Shown in pieces: positions 1-7,454 of a stretch of 64,000 bases of DNA. The position numbers and the translations under genes are program-made. Within the stretch, counting starts at the first letter, position 1; each line of letters starts with the position of its first letter. Source of the stretch: a virus; IMG/VR virus record IMGVR_UViG_3300044492_000149, positions 1-64,000 of that record, one strand, 5' to 3'. A model generated the notes under the pieces. That model searched no databases, was not told the origin of the DNA, and was given only the letters and a program-made list of their open reading frames with translations.

Positions 1-120
1 AGCACGAAGGCTCTCCTCAGCATCCCTACCAACGAGAGCCCTTACTCAACCACCACAACCGGAAAGGCTGTAGTCCCTACAACCCACAACAAGAAAGGTT
101 GCAGTTATGCCATCCAATAA
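1..120 (+). CDS. possible C-terminal end of an upstream gene (partial)
   Basis: Frame 1 is open from the window edge to TAA at 118-120 and would encode a Thr/Ser/Lys-rich tail of 39 residues. It overlaps the primase start by 14 nt, as neighbouring genes here often overlap. There is no recognisable domain. It could equally be a non-coding leader, since the stretch is short and low in complexity. Confidence 0.3.
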   Translation, partial: STKALLSIPTNESPYSTTTTGKAVVPTTHNKKGCSYAIQ

Positions 121-2398
121 TCATTCCGCGGGTGGAAGTAAACCTTTAAGCCCAAACGGCCAAGCCGCCCTTTCGTACACTACTGTACAAAAATGGGCCG
201 TGTTCCCTGTCCCGCCGAACACCCGGGCGTCTTACCTGTCCAAGGGATCGAACGGCGAGCGCTGGGGCTGCACCCGCGATCCAGACAAAGTCAGAGAATA
301 CTGGACCAGGTTCCCCACCGCAGGCATTGGCCTGCCGATGGAGGAGAACAACCTGGTCACTGTGGACGCTGACACAGCGGAAGGCCACGTACGCGGCGGC
401 GGGCCGGAGGCCATGGCAGCCCTGGAGGCGCAACACGGCGCGCTGCCTGACACGCTACGGGCACGGACACCGTCAGGCGGCCGGCACTGGGTGTTCAACC
501 GGCCCGCCGGGGTCACGGTCATCAATGCCTCAGGCGTTCCCGTCGACGGCATCGACATCCGCGGCGACGGCGGCATGATCGTGATCGCCCCCACCAAGCG
601 CAAGGGCAAGGCCTATACCTGGGAAAACTTAGGGGTGAAGATAGCCGACGTGCCGCCGTGGCTGCTGGAGCTGATCACGCTGCGGCCGCGGGGGTCGTCA
701 GGCCGTCCTGCCTTCGGCAGCAACTACGAGCCCATGAGCGACGAGAAGCTGGAGGCCTGCGTCAAGGCCATCAAGAACCCTGCCGACCTGGGCCGCGACG
801 CTTGGACTAAGATCGCGATGGCGATCTACTCCGCCGACAGCGGCGACCTGGGCTTTCGGCTGTTCGACGACTTTTCCAAGCGCTGGGAGAAGCCCAACGG
901 CTACGACCCTGAGGCCACCCAGCAAAAATGGCGGCAGCTGCAGGGCAGTCCGCCCAGCAGGGTGACCGTGGGTACGCTGATCATGTTGGCCAACCAGGAC
1001 AGCCCAGGCTGGAACCCATCGCACCCACGGGGCTCTGGCGCAGTCCCAGGAGCCCCCGAGGACCAGGCTGAGATCCTGCCGGCTAAGTTAGCCCTGACGG
1101 ATTTCTGGGCTGACCACGAGGGCCATCGGTACATCTACGCCGGGACCAACCGGGGTTTCTCGGCGACGGTCGTTGACAACTACTTCGGCAAGGTCAAGGC
1201 TGGCGAGGACGCCGAGGGTGAGCCGATCATGGTTCGGGCGTCGGTCTGGCTGGACAACAACCGCAGCGTGCAGCAGGTTCTGTGGGCACCCGGCGAACCC
1301 ATGATCATCCAGGAGAAACACCTGCTGAGCGGCGGCTGGGTCGAGGCCAAGGACAAGCGGGCCTTTAACATGTACCAGCCGCGGCGAACCGTCAGTTGGC
1401 AGGGGCGCAGCGCTCAGCGGTGGGTGGACCACGTTCATCGGCTTTACCCTAACGAGGCTGATAGGATTATTCAGACGTTTGCGTACAAGGTGCAGAACCC
1501 TGGGGCCAAGGTCAACCACGCGCTGGTGTTTCTGGGCGACCAGGGCATCGGCAAGGATACCCTGATCGAGCCCATGCGTCACGCCGTCGGCAGCTGGAAC
1601 TTCGTCGAGATATCGCCGCACGACATTCAGTCCGCGTACAACGGCTACTTCCAGAACGTAGTCGTCTTGATCAACGAGATCCGGGACCTGGGCGACATCA
1701 ACCGGCCTCAGTTCTACGAAAGGACTAAGGTGCTGATCGCCGCCCCGCCCTCGACGATCCTCGTGAATGAAAAGTACATCCCGCATCGGTCAGTCTTGAA
1801 CTGCTGCCTGGTCCTGATGACGACTAACGACAAGGCGTCGCTGTGGCTGCCACCCAGCGACCGCAGGCACTACGTCCTGGACTCGCTCGTCATGCGCGGC
1901 GACATCGAGGATGGGTACTTCGAGGGGATCTGGGAATGGTACCGGACCGGTGGATTGGAAGACGTGGCTGAGTACCTGGAGACTTTGGACGTGAGCAGCT
2001 TCAGTCCCTACATCCCGCCGCCGCAGACCCAGGCGTTCTGGGAAATCGTTCAAGATTCGACGCCTTCCGAGGGGGCTGAGCTGGCCGGTTTGTTGATGCA
2101 GATCGGCGATCCGAAGGTGGTGACACGGGACATGATCATAGAAGCTACGAACGGGAACCCCGTTTTTCAAAGCATTCAAGTGTGGCTGGAGGACCGAAAG
2201 AACCTCCGGCTATTCCCCTCTAGGATGGACACAGCGGGCTACGCGAGGGTGAGAAACCCCAACAAGGCGGATGGTCTTTGGCCATTGCCGGGGTCGTCAC
2301 GGGGGGTAGTCGTCTATGCTAAGAAGGAACTTTCCCGCGAGGAAAGGGCCGCAGCGATTGCGGGGCTGGCGGGCCCTGGGTCGGCAGCGCACAATTAG
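107..2398 (+). CDS. bifunctional primase-polymerase / helicase replication protein
   Basis: 763 aa. The N-terminal part (about residues 20-185) looks like a prim-pol (archaeo-eukaryotic primase fold) domain: VDADT acidic motif near residue 85, SGGRHW near 124, and DIRGDGG near 149. A PriCT-like helical linker follows (about 205-300, with DAWTKIAMAIYSA). The C-terminal half carries a DUF5906/VirE-like helicase ATPase with P-loop FLGDQGIGKDT (about 476-486) and INEIRDL further on. Such fusions prime and unwind DNA at phage origins. SD-like AAAGG precedes the ATG. It lies directly upstream of a large inverted repeat that may be its origin. The assignment as replicative primase/helicase is firm by motif order; details of each activity are inferred. 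Confidence 0.92.
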   Translation: MPSNNHSAGGSKPLSPNGQAALSYTTVQKWAVFPVPPNTRASYLSKGSNGERWGCTRDPDKVREYWTRFPTAGIGLPMEENNLVTVDADTAEGHVRGGGPEAMAALEAQHGALPDTLRARTPSGGRHWVFNRPAGVTVINASGVPVDGIDIRGDGGMIVIAPTKRKGKAYTWENLGVKIADVPPWLLELITLRPRGSSGRPAFGSNYEPMSDEKLEACVKAIKNPADLGRDAWTKIAMAIYSADSGDLGFRLFDDFSKRWEKPNGYDPEATQQKWRQLQGSPPSRVTVGTLIMLANQDSPGWNPSHPRGSGAVPGAPEDQAEILPAKLALTDFWADHEGHRYIYAGTNRGFSATVVDNYFGKVKAGEDAEGEPIMVRASVWLDNNRSVQQVLWAPGEPMIIQEKHLLSGGWVEAKDKRAFNMYQPRRTVSWQGRSAQRWVDHVHRLYPNEADRIIQTFAYKVQNPGAKVNHALVFLGDQGIGKDTLIEPMRHAVGSWNFVEISPHDIQSAYNGYFQNVVVLINEIRDLGDINRPQFYERTKVLIAAPPSTILVNEKYIPHRSVLNCCLVLMTTNDKASLWLPPSDRRHYVLDSLVMRGDIEDGYFEGIWEWYRTGGLEDVAEYLETLDVSSFSPYIPPPQTQAFWEIVQDSTPSEGAELAGLLMQIGDPKVVTRDMIIEATNGNPVFQSIQVWLEDRKNLRLFPSRMDTAGYARVRNPNKADGLWPLPGSSRGVVVYAKKELSREERAAAIAGLAGPGSAAHN

Positions 2399-2400
2399 CC

Positions 2401-2574
2401 GACGGTGATAACGGTGATGGTTTGAACTCTCCGACGAAAAGTGAAAACCAATAACGGTCCCCCGCATGCTACTTAGATCAAAGTGAGAACATATAATGAA
2501 AACAACGGTTTGTGCCCCCTGCCGAGGAAACCGGTTTTCGCTGGAGAGTTCAAACCATCACCGTTATCACCGTC
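2401..2574. repeat. perfect 32-bp inverted repeat with 110-nt spacer
   Basis: Bases 2401-2432 (starting GACGGTGATAACGG) are the exact reverse complement of 2543-2574 (ending CCGTTATCACCGTC). With mismatches the pairing extends inwards about 17 bp more, through CGAAAA/TTTTCG. The arms contain tandem ACGGTGAT units. The spacer is AT-richer and holds a TATAAT box (2492-2497 region). It begins 2 nt after the primase-helicase stop codon. Possible roles are a replication origin or cruciform, a bidirectional transcription stop, or a protein-binding region. The symmetry is seen directly; the role is inferred. Confidence 0.9.
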
Positions 2575-2582
2575 GTGACAGC

Positions 2583-2599
2583 CCCGCAGGTCCTGCGGG
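2583..2599 (+). terminator. GC-rich hairpin, possible terminator of the primase gene
   Basis: CCCGCAGG-T-CCTGCGGG is a perfect dyad, giving about 6 bp with a 5-nt loop in RNA. There is no U-tract directly after it (TCTCAGACC), so an intrinsic terminator is only possible. The next T-run (CTTTTTTC near 2640) follows a weak ACGG/CCGT pairing. The 2399-2760 stretch holds no convincing gene; it contains this dyad and two inverted repeats. Confidence 0.35.
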
Positions 2600-2692
2600 T
2601 CTCAGACCAACCGACGGGAGACGGAAGCCGTGGAACTAGCTTTTTTCAAACGGACCACTGAATGCCTTTCAAGATGTTATCGAGGCCTACCA

Positions 2693-2737
2693 AGTTGGGA
2701 GAGTTGCCACCACGGATCGTCGCTAACTCTCCCAACT
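2693..2737. repeat. 13-bp inverted repeat upstream of TSCPD gene
   Basis: AGTTGGGAGAGTT (2693-2705) pairs perfectly with AACTCTCCCAACT (2725-2737) across a 19-nt loop. It lies 24 nt before the ATG at 2761 and just before SD AGGAGGAG. It could be an operator or an mRNA leader hairpin controlling the downstream pair of genes. Confidence 0.75.
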
Positions 2738-2760
2738 CCCAACGATTCTAGGAGGAGCAG

Positions 2761-3066
2761 ATGATGAAAGCGAGAGAGATCATGCCGGCTAGGCGCCGTA
2801 GTGAAAGCTTTGAATTGCCATTCGGCGGCTTCTTGACGCCACACAAGATAACGATCGGCTATTACTCCGACGGCCGGTTAGGCGAAGTGTTTATCACCAG
2901 CGGCAAGACGGGGGAAATGGTCGAGGCCATTGCCAGAGACGGCGCGATCCTTCTGTCGATCGCCCTTCAGCATGGCGCTACGCTCGACACGATCAAGAGC
3001 GCGATCACGCGCGATTCCTCAGGGTCGCCGACGTCGATCGTCGGGGCCGTTGTAGACAAGTTGTGA
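2761..3066 (+). CDS. TSCPD-domain protein
   Basis: 101 aa. The part from residue 30 to the end (DGRLGEVFITSGKTG, then ARDGAILLSIALQHGA and SPTSIVGAVVD) matches the TSCPD domain, normally found at the C-terminus of adenosylcobalamin-dependent ribonucleotide reductases (NrdJ) or as a stand-alone partner. The Cys residues that name the family are not present here. No ribonucleotide reductase is visible in the window. Strong SD AGGAGGAG is 2 nt before the ATG, with a second ATG directly after. The stop overlaps the next gene's GTG. The domain call is good; its function as an orphan is unknown. Confidence 0.75.
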   Translation: MMKAREIMPARRRSESFELPFGGFLTPHKITIGYYSDGRLGEVFITSGKTGEMVEAIARDGAILLSIALQHGATLDTIKSAITRDSSGSPTSIVGAVVDKL

Positions 3067-3461
3067 ATGCACCACGCGATGGCGGCCTGCCGAGGATGTT
3101 CCGCCAGAATCTCAGGCAAGCCCAATGGACCGCCATCGAAACAGGAGCGACCTCTCAGGGCGTGCCAGACCACGAGTACGTGTTCCCCGGCGGCCATCAG
3201 GGCTGGGTGGAATTCAAATCTACAAACGCTTGGGCAGTCCGGTTAAGGCCTGAGCAGATCGGCTGGCTGCTCCGACGCTCACGACTGGGCGGCCGGTGCT
3301 TCGTGGCTGTGGTTCGGCAGGGCCACGAGCTTTCGTTGATCGACGGCGCTAAGGCTGACGTCCTGGGGGCCTCAGGCCTTAAGGCCGTGGTGCCGGTTCT
3401 GTGGCTGCCTGAGTTGCCCTGGGACTGGAGCCAGATCCAGCGGGTGCTGACGGGGGTGTAG
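3063..3461 (+). CDS. PD-(D/E)XK nuclease, VRR-NUC/resolvase-like
   Basis: 132 aa, starting at GTG overlapping the previous TGA. The core motif is G-V-P-D at about residue 34 (metal-binding Asp) followed by GGHQGWVEFKS (about 43-53), i.e. PD...E-x-K. This is typical of small phage VRR-NUC/Holliday-junction-resolvase-like or recombination nucleases. The remainder (RPEQIGWLLRRSRLGGRCFVAV) fits the family's helix-strand elements. It is likely to act on branched or broken DNA during replication or packaging. The nuclease fold call is solid; the substrate is not determined. Confidence 0.8.
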   Translation: MNAPRDGGLPRMFRQNLRQAQWTAIETGATSQGVPDHEYVFPGGHQGWVEFKSTNAWAVRLRPEQIGWLLRRSRLGGRCFVAVVRQGHELSLIDGAKADVLGASGLKAVVPVLWLPELPWDWSQIQRVLTGV

Positions 3462-3482
3462 CAATATTTTGCAGATGAATGG

Positions 3483-3511
3483 TTTACTTCTTACGGGTAA
3501 GGATATATGCT
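3483..3511 (+). promoter_or_regulatory. putative early-type promoter with dyad operator
   Basis: TTTACT (3483-3488), a 17-bp spacer, then TATGCT (3506-3511). The spacer contains the dyad CTTACGGGTAAG (3490-3501). The same promoter/dyad arrangement recurs at 50.0, 50.4, 52.4, 53.5 and 55.6 kb. The ATG of the next gene is 30 nt downstream. Confidence 0.55.
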
Positions 3512-3540
3512 CACGACACTGAAACACAGGAAACCCTCTC

Positions 3541-3762
3541 ATGAAACGATTACTGATCGCCCTCGCCCTGTTAGGAACCTTGCCGGCTCACGGCGAAGAA
3601 GCTAAGATATGCGTCTGGGGCAAGCAGGTCACGTTGATAGAACGGATGGCTTCAGGCCGGCCGGGTTACGACGCGCTGTTCGTCGAGGCCAACGACAAGA
3701 CCCCGTTCTTTGTGCTGTTGCCCCATGACGCGCCCCTGTCAGCCGCCTGCCGGGTAAAATGA
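3541..3762 (+). CDS. small exported protein of unknown function
   Basis: 73 aa. There is a clear signal peptide: MKR, a hydrophobic core LLIALALLGTLP, then AHG near residue 18. The mature part (about 54 aa) has two Cys (residues about 24 and 70) that could form a disulfide in the periplasm. It is preceded by the putative promoter at 3483 and SD AGGAAA, and its stop overlaps the next ATG. Function not recognised. Confidence 0.7.
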   Translation: MKRLLIALALLGTLPAHGEEAKICVWGKQVTLIERMASGRPGYDALFVEANDKTPFFVLLPHDAPLSAACRVK

Positions 3763-3911
3763 GCATCTACAAGTACGGCGTAACACCGTCGTCGCAAAAA
3801 GCCGAGCGGGCTTTGGAGAGCCTTGATCGGAAAGATCCGCCTCCTAAGGTGAAAACGATCCCCCATGGCGTTTCGTCTTGCCCTGTGGTAGGACCCGATT
3901 CGTCGATTTAA
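3759..3911 (+). CDS. small hypothetical protein (50 aa)
   Basis: ATG overlaps the upstream stop (ATGA), a strong sign of translational coupling. It encodes 50 residues starting MSIYKYGVTP and ending at TAA 3909-3911. It is hydrophilic, Lys/Pro-rich in the middle, with one Cys. No family recognised. It fills the gap before the NusG-like gene, which begins 18 nt later. Confidence 0.5.
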   Translation: MSIYKYGVTPSSQKAERALESLDRKDPPPKVKTIPHGVSSCPVVGPDSSI

Positions 3912-3929
3912 GAGAGGGGCTCGTTTTGA

Positions 3930-4433
3930 ATGTCTCGGTCGGACAGTTGGGTAGCAGTATCCACAGAACCAGCGGCGGAATACACCGCCCAAGTCGAGCT
4001 GCTTCGCCTCGGTCTTCATCCCTATCTGCCGCAATTCCGTCGATCTTGGCTGCCTCAGAAGGCGACGAAGCCCTTGGTTCGGGCTAATCCCTTGTTCCCC
4101 CGGTATCTGTTCCTGCCGTTGCCTGAGGCACGGGTGCCGGGGGTTCACTATGCTCGGGGTCTGCGGCGGCCCAAGCCGATCTTGGCCGATGCCGAGGGCC
4201 GGCCGTGGCTAGCGCCCGGGGACGTCATCTTCGACCTGGCGCAGATGGAGCACCAAGGGGTTTTCGACGAAGGCTTAGCCGCCGGGGACCGTGTGCACCT
4301 CCGGTCAAAGGGGCCTTTGTCGGGGGTCGACATGTTCTTCGACCGGGCGGCCGCGGGCACGGCGGAGCTGTTCCTGCCGCTGTTCGGCGGCTGCCGCGGG
4401 GTGGCCTCGACCGAGAGCCTGGTCAAGGCCTGA
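3930..4433 (+). CDS. NusG/RfaH-like transcription antitermination factor
   Basis: 167 aa. Residues about 6-95 match an NGN domain: WVAVSTEPAAEYTA at the start (compare WY-V-T-P-E in NusG/RfaH), then LRLGLHPYLPQF and the hallmark NPLFPRYLFL at about 53-62. The C-terminal part (about 120-167, LAAGDRVHLRSKGPLSG ... GCRGVASTESLVKA) looks like a diverged KOW domain. NusG paralogs bind RNA polymerase and suppress pausing and termination of specific operons. The gene stops one base before the candidate late promoter, so it is well placed to act on the 39-kb late operon. SD GAGAGGGG lies about 12 nt before ATG. Fold call is good; antitermination of the late operon is inferred. Confidence 0.82.
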   Translation: MSRSDSWVAVSTEPAAEYTAQVELLRLGLHPYLPQFRRSWLPQKATKPLVRANPLFPRYLFLPLPEARVPGVHYARGLRRPKPILADAEGRPWLAPGDVIFDLAQMEHQGVFDEGLAAGDRVHLRSKGPLSGVDMFFDRAAAGTAELFLPLFGGCRGVASTESLVKA

Positions 4434-4462
4434 TTGGACAAATCGAAAAAACGGCCTTATCT
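4434..4462 (+). promoter_or_regulatory. putative sigma70-like late promoter
   Basis: TTGGAC (4434-4439), a 17-bp spacer containing an A-run, and TTATCT (4457-4462). It begins right after the TGA of the NusG-like gene and lies 122 nt upstream of the small terminase gene, the first gene of the structural operon. The 4434-4584 gap holds no convincing ORF. Different in sequence from the TTTAC-type early promoters. Confidence 0.5.
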
Positions 4463-4584
4463 TGCGCCCCCAACGTTGCCATGGCCAGGTTCCAGGCTAA
4501 TCGGCGGTTAGCTGGAGGCCATCGCAGGGGGCGCTGCTGGACGGATGCTCTCCGGGCCGGAATTAAAGGCTATGCTGACACGCC

Positions 4585-5091
4585 ATGACAGACAATGACG
4601 ATGAGGGTAAACGACTGCGCGACAACATTGTCCGCGAAGTCTTCACGTCGGTCCCGATGCCTAGGCCCAAGCCTAAGAAAAAACAGGCAAAGCTCAACGT
4701 CAACGAAGTCTGCAAGGTCATCGTCGAAGAACGGGGCCTGATCTCCCGCATCGCCGAGAAGCTCGGGACGACCCGGGCCAAGGTCAAGGCGTTCATCGTC
4801 AACCACGACAAGTGCGCCAAGATCCTGAAAGAGAATCGGGAGGCCCTCGGCGACTTGGCCGAGAAGAAATTGTACGAGCTGATCGAGAAAGGCGAGTACA
4901 AGGCGATCGTCTTCTACCTGACTGTCATGTGCAAGGACCGCGGCTTCGTCCTGCCGACGGGGATCTCGCCGATCTCAGGCGACACTAACACCATGACGGT
5001 CAACACGATCAACATCCTCGCCGTCCCGTCAGGCCGGTACTTGACGCCCGAAGAAATCGAAGCCCTGACGCCGGCTGACGATGCCGCCTGA
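4585..5091 (+). CDS. terS: terminase small subunit (putative)
   Basis: 168 aa. After a basic N-terminus, residues about 35-75 (VNEVCKVIVEERGLISRIAEKLGTTRAKVKAFI) form a helix-turn-helix. The next part (ALGDLAEKKLYELIEKGEYKAIVFYLTVMCKDRGF) is the oligomerisation-type helix pair ending in the K-DRGF/Y pattern seen in small terminases. It would recognise the packaging site and load the large subunit. Position directly before the large terminase supports the call. The C-terminus ends in an acidic LTPEEIEALTPADD motif, typical of contact with the large subunit. Confidence 0.75.
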   Translation: MTDNDDEGKRLRDNIVREVFTSVPMPRPKPKKKQAKLNVNEVCKVIVEERGLISRIAEKLGTTRAKVKAFIVNHDKCAKILKENREALGDLAEKKLYELIEKGEYKAIVFYLTVMCKDRGFVLPTGISPISGDTNTMTVNTINILAVPSGRYLTPEEIEALTPADDAA

Positions 5092-5375
5092 TGGCCAACC
5101 CTCTGACGTTTCGGCCTGGACCTGAGTCTGACGTCGATCACGATGGCAAGACGGCCGAGTGGGAAGATAACAAACTGTCGAACGCCCTAGCCTGGGCCTC
5201 GACAGTGTTCGTGCCGACCTGGTGCCAGAACGAGCAGCACTGGACCGCGCGGTTCGCCAATTCGCTGTTCACGACCTGTCCCTGCTGCATGATCTTCCGT
5301 GGCATCACGATCGGCGCCGCTGGAATGGCCCTGATCTCTGTAGCGATATTTGCCATGATTAGTCTCATAACATGA
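5091..5375 (+). CDS. small membrane protein, one C-terminal TM segment
   Basis: 94 aa. Residues about 71-93 (ITIGAAGMALISVAIFAMIS) form a membrane segment. The N-terminal part is soluble with CP/CC cysteines near residue 62. Its ATG overlaps the small terminase stop and its stop overlaps the large terminase ATG, so it is embedded in the packaging cluster. Function unknown. It might tether packaging to the membrane, but that is speculation. Confidence 0.65.
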   Translation: MANPLTFRPGPESDVDHDGKTAEWEDNKLSNALAWASTVFVPTWCQNEQHWTARFANSLFTTCPCCMIFRGITIGAAGMALISVAIFAMISLIT

Positions 5376-6601
5376 ACATCGCCGCCCCGCCACCGATCGT
5401 CATGGGGAAGAAGTTTGCCGACGCCCTGTTCACTGACGCCCGCCACAAGGCTTTCTACGGCGGCCGCGGCAGCGCCAAGTCCTGGTCCGTCGCCACGTAC
5501 CTGACGTCGACGGCAGCCCGCAAGAAGAAACGCATCGTCTGCGCCCGCCAGTTCCAGAACTCGATCCGAGACTCGTCGAAGGAACTGCTGGAGAAACGCA
5601 TTCGAGCCCTTGGCCTCAGCCGCCAGTACGCCACGACGGAGAGGTCGATCATTCATCTGGGGACAGGCAGCTCGTTCCTGTTCGTCGGCCTAGAACGCAA
5701 CGTCGAGTCGCTGAGATCCTTGGAAGGCGCCGACATCGTCTGGGTAGACGAGGCCCGCACGATCAAAGCCAAGTCCATGGAGATCCTCCTGCCGACGATT
5801 CGGCAACCAGGATCAGAGCTGATCTGGTGTTGGAACCCCGAGAAGCCGACCGACCCCGTCGACGCTTACTTCCGTGACGGCGATCCGCCGCCTCGCTCGA
5901 TCGTGGTTCGCGTGGACCACACGGACAATCCGTTCTTCGAGCAGACGGAGATGCCCCACGAGCTGGAGACCCTTAAGCGGGGCAACTTCAACCGCTACAA
6001 GCACGTCTGGCTAGGCGAGTACGACCTGTCGTTCGAGACGAAAGTATTCTCGAACGTGGAAATCGGCCACTGCTTCGTCCCCGACAACTGCCCGCCCCTG
6101 TACGGCATGGACTTTGGTTTCGGCAGCGATCCGTCTTTCGTCGTCAAGCTGTACGTGATCGAAGAGCGGAAAGAGATTTACATAGCCGCCGAGGCTAGTG
6201 GCCGGGTGCCCATGGTCCAGCTGCCGGCCATGGTCCGCAGCGTGGTCGGCGACACGGGCCACCTGATCAAGGCAGACTCAAGCCAGCCGGGGACGATCGA
6301 GTTCCTGGGGAATCAAGGCATCAATATCTACCCGGCGAAGAAGGGGCCGGGATCTGTCAAGTCGGGGATCTTGTGGCTGCAAGGGTACAAGATTTACATC
6401 AACCCGGACTGCGAGGCCATGCGGGAGGAAGCCCACATGTACTCCTGGATGACGGATAAGCTGACGGGCAAGGCGCTGTCTGTGCCGATCGACTCGAACA
6501 ACCATGGTTGGGACAGCGTTCGATACGCAACAGAGAGTGCTCAGACCGAGACGGGTAGCAGGGACGAAGACGGCGGGGTTTTGCAACTGAAGAGGTGGTA
6601 G
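5372..6601 (+). CDS. terL: terminase large subunit
   Basis: 409 aa, a usual length for PBSX/Terminase_3-type enzymes. ATPase: Walker A FYGGRGSAKSW (about 29-39) and Walker B DIVWVDEA (about 121-128). The coupling region follows (LIWCWNPEKPTDP). The nuclease half starts at MDFGFGSDP (about 247) with further acidic residues (IKADSSQPG near 305, NNHGWDSVRYA near 380), an RNase-H-like fold. It translocates DNA into the prohead and cuts it at the end of packaging. It overlaps the upstream gene by 4 nt. A GIY-YIG endonuclease gene follows. Confidence 0.95.
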   Translation: MNIAAPPPIVMGKKFADALFTDARHKAFYGGRGSAKSWSVATYLTSTAARKKKRIVCARQFQNSIRDSSKELLEKRIRALGLSRQYATTERSIIHLGTGSSFLFVGLERNVESLRSLEGADIVWVDEARTIKAKSMEILLPTIRQPGSELIWCWNPEKPTDPVDAYFRDGDPPPRSIVVRVDHTDNPFFEQTEMPHELETLKRGNFNRYKHVWLGEYDLSFETKVFSNVEIGHCFVPDNCPPLYGMDFGFGSDPSFVVKLYVIEERKEIYIAAEASGRVPMVQLPAMVRSVVGDTGHLIKADSSQPGTIEFLGNQGINIYPAKKGPGSVKSGILWLQGYKIYINPDCEAMREEAHMYSWMTDKLTGKALSVPIDSNNHGWDSVRYATESAQTETGSRDEDGGVLQLKRW

Positions 6602-6630
6602 GTATTTTTATTGCGGTGTACTAATGGCGA

Positions 6631-7308
6631 ATGAAACTGACGTTCGAAAACATCCGAAAGACGACTCGCAAAAGCGGAATCTACCTCATACAGGGTCCAA
6701 ATGGTCGCGTTTACATCGGGCAGAGTTACAACGTCGGCAGACGTTTGACCGTCCATTTGAGCCAACTGATAGCTGGGAAACATGGCAACGTTATATTGCA
6801 ACGTTCATGGTTAAAGAATGGTTCTGATGCTTTTGAGTTTCGGGTGTTGATGGAAGTCGAACGCTCCATGCTCACTCGGATGGAACAGTACTGGATGGAC
6901 CAGTTTAAGATCCAAGGGAAACTTTACAATTTGCATCCGACGGCAGGTTCTGCTCTTGGGTTCAAACAGCCAGAGTCGCAAAAATCTAAAGTAAGAGCGG
7001 CCTTGATAGGACGACCCCTAGATCCTGAGGCAGTTGCTAAGATGAGGGCAACTCTGACGGGTCGAACCCTTACGACGGAACACAAAGAAGCTATCGGAAG
7101 AGGAGGGAGGGGGTTAAAAAAATCTGCTAGTCACCGGGCCAAAATTGGCGCTGCACACGTTGGAATGAAACGAACAGCTGAAACCTGCGCCAATATCAGC
7201 AAGGCCGTACGAGCGGCAATGGCAGACCCCGAAGTACGGGCCAAGATCAGTAAGGCTGCCAGAAATCGAGGATGTGATGCCGGCCAGTCCAGGCTTTCCC
7301 CACGGTAA
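6631..7308 (+). CDS. GIY-YIG homing endonuclease
   Basis: 225 aa. GIY-YIG domain: SGIYLIQ near residue 15 and RVYIGQS near 26-32, Arg in VGRRL near 38, and the catalytic Glu in RMEQYWMD (about 84-91). C-terminal repeats of DNA-binding NUMOD3 type follow (PESQKSKVRAALIGRP, LTTEHKEAIGR, KSASHRAKIGAA). It has a weak ribosome site and lower GC than its neighbours. Its last 32 nt overlap the next gene in another frame. This looks like a free-standing mobile endonuclease inserted between the large terminase and a conserved small gene. The terminase ORF itself appears complete, so no intron is evident. Confidence 0.9.
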   Translation: MKLTFENIRKTTRKSGIYLIQGPNGRVYIGQSYNVGRRLTVHLSQLIAGKHGNVILQRSWLKNGSDAFEFRVLMEVERSMLTRMEQYWMDQFKIQGKLYNLHPTAGSALGFKQPESQKSKVRAALIGRPLDPEAVAKMRATLTGRTLTTEHKEAIGRGGRGLKKSASHRAKIGAAHVGMKRTAETCANISKAVRAAMADPEVRAKISKAARNRGCDAGQSRLSPR

Positions 7309-7453
7309 ATCTATAAAAAATCCCATCACGTACGAGGCCCTCAAGCGCAGCGGCATGAGCAAGACAAAGGCTGCCCGGATCAGCAACGGTGTCCTGAAGC
7401 GCGGCGTCGCCAAGGGCGTCCATTGCCGCGGGGGCCGGTGCCGGAGCCGCTGA
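7277..7453 (+). CDS. small basic conserved phage protein
   Basis: 58 aa, ATG at 7277, TGA 7451-7453. Contains KSIKNPITYEALKRSGMSKT then AARISNG (about residues 11-38), a pattern I recognise from small phage and bacterial proteins (NP-YEALR-GMSK-AARI-N) of unknown role. The C-terminus is Arg/Cys-rich. It starts inside the 3' end of the homing endonuclease gene and is followed 2 nt later by another small basic protein. Confidence 0.75.
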   Translation: MPASPGFPHGKSIKNPITYEALKRSGMSKTKAARISNGVLKRGVAKGVHCRGGRCRSR

Positions 7454-7454
7454 C

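Noticed and set aside
2496-2639. 47-codon ORF inside the inverted-repeat region (MKTTVCAPCRG start)
   Set aside because: No Shine-Dalgarno, runs through one repeat arm and a GC hairpin, and composition changes along its length; best seen as chance.
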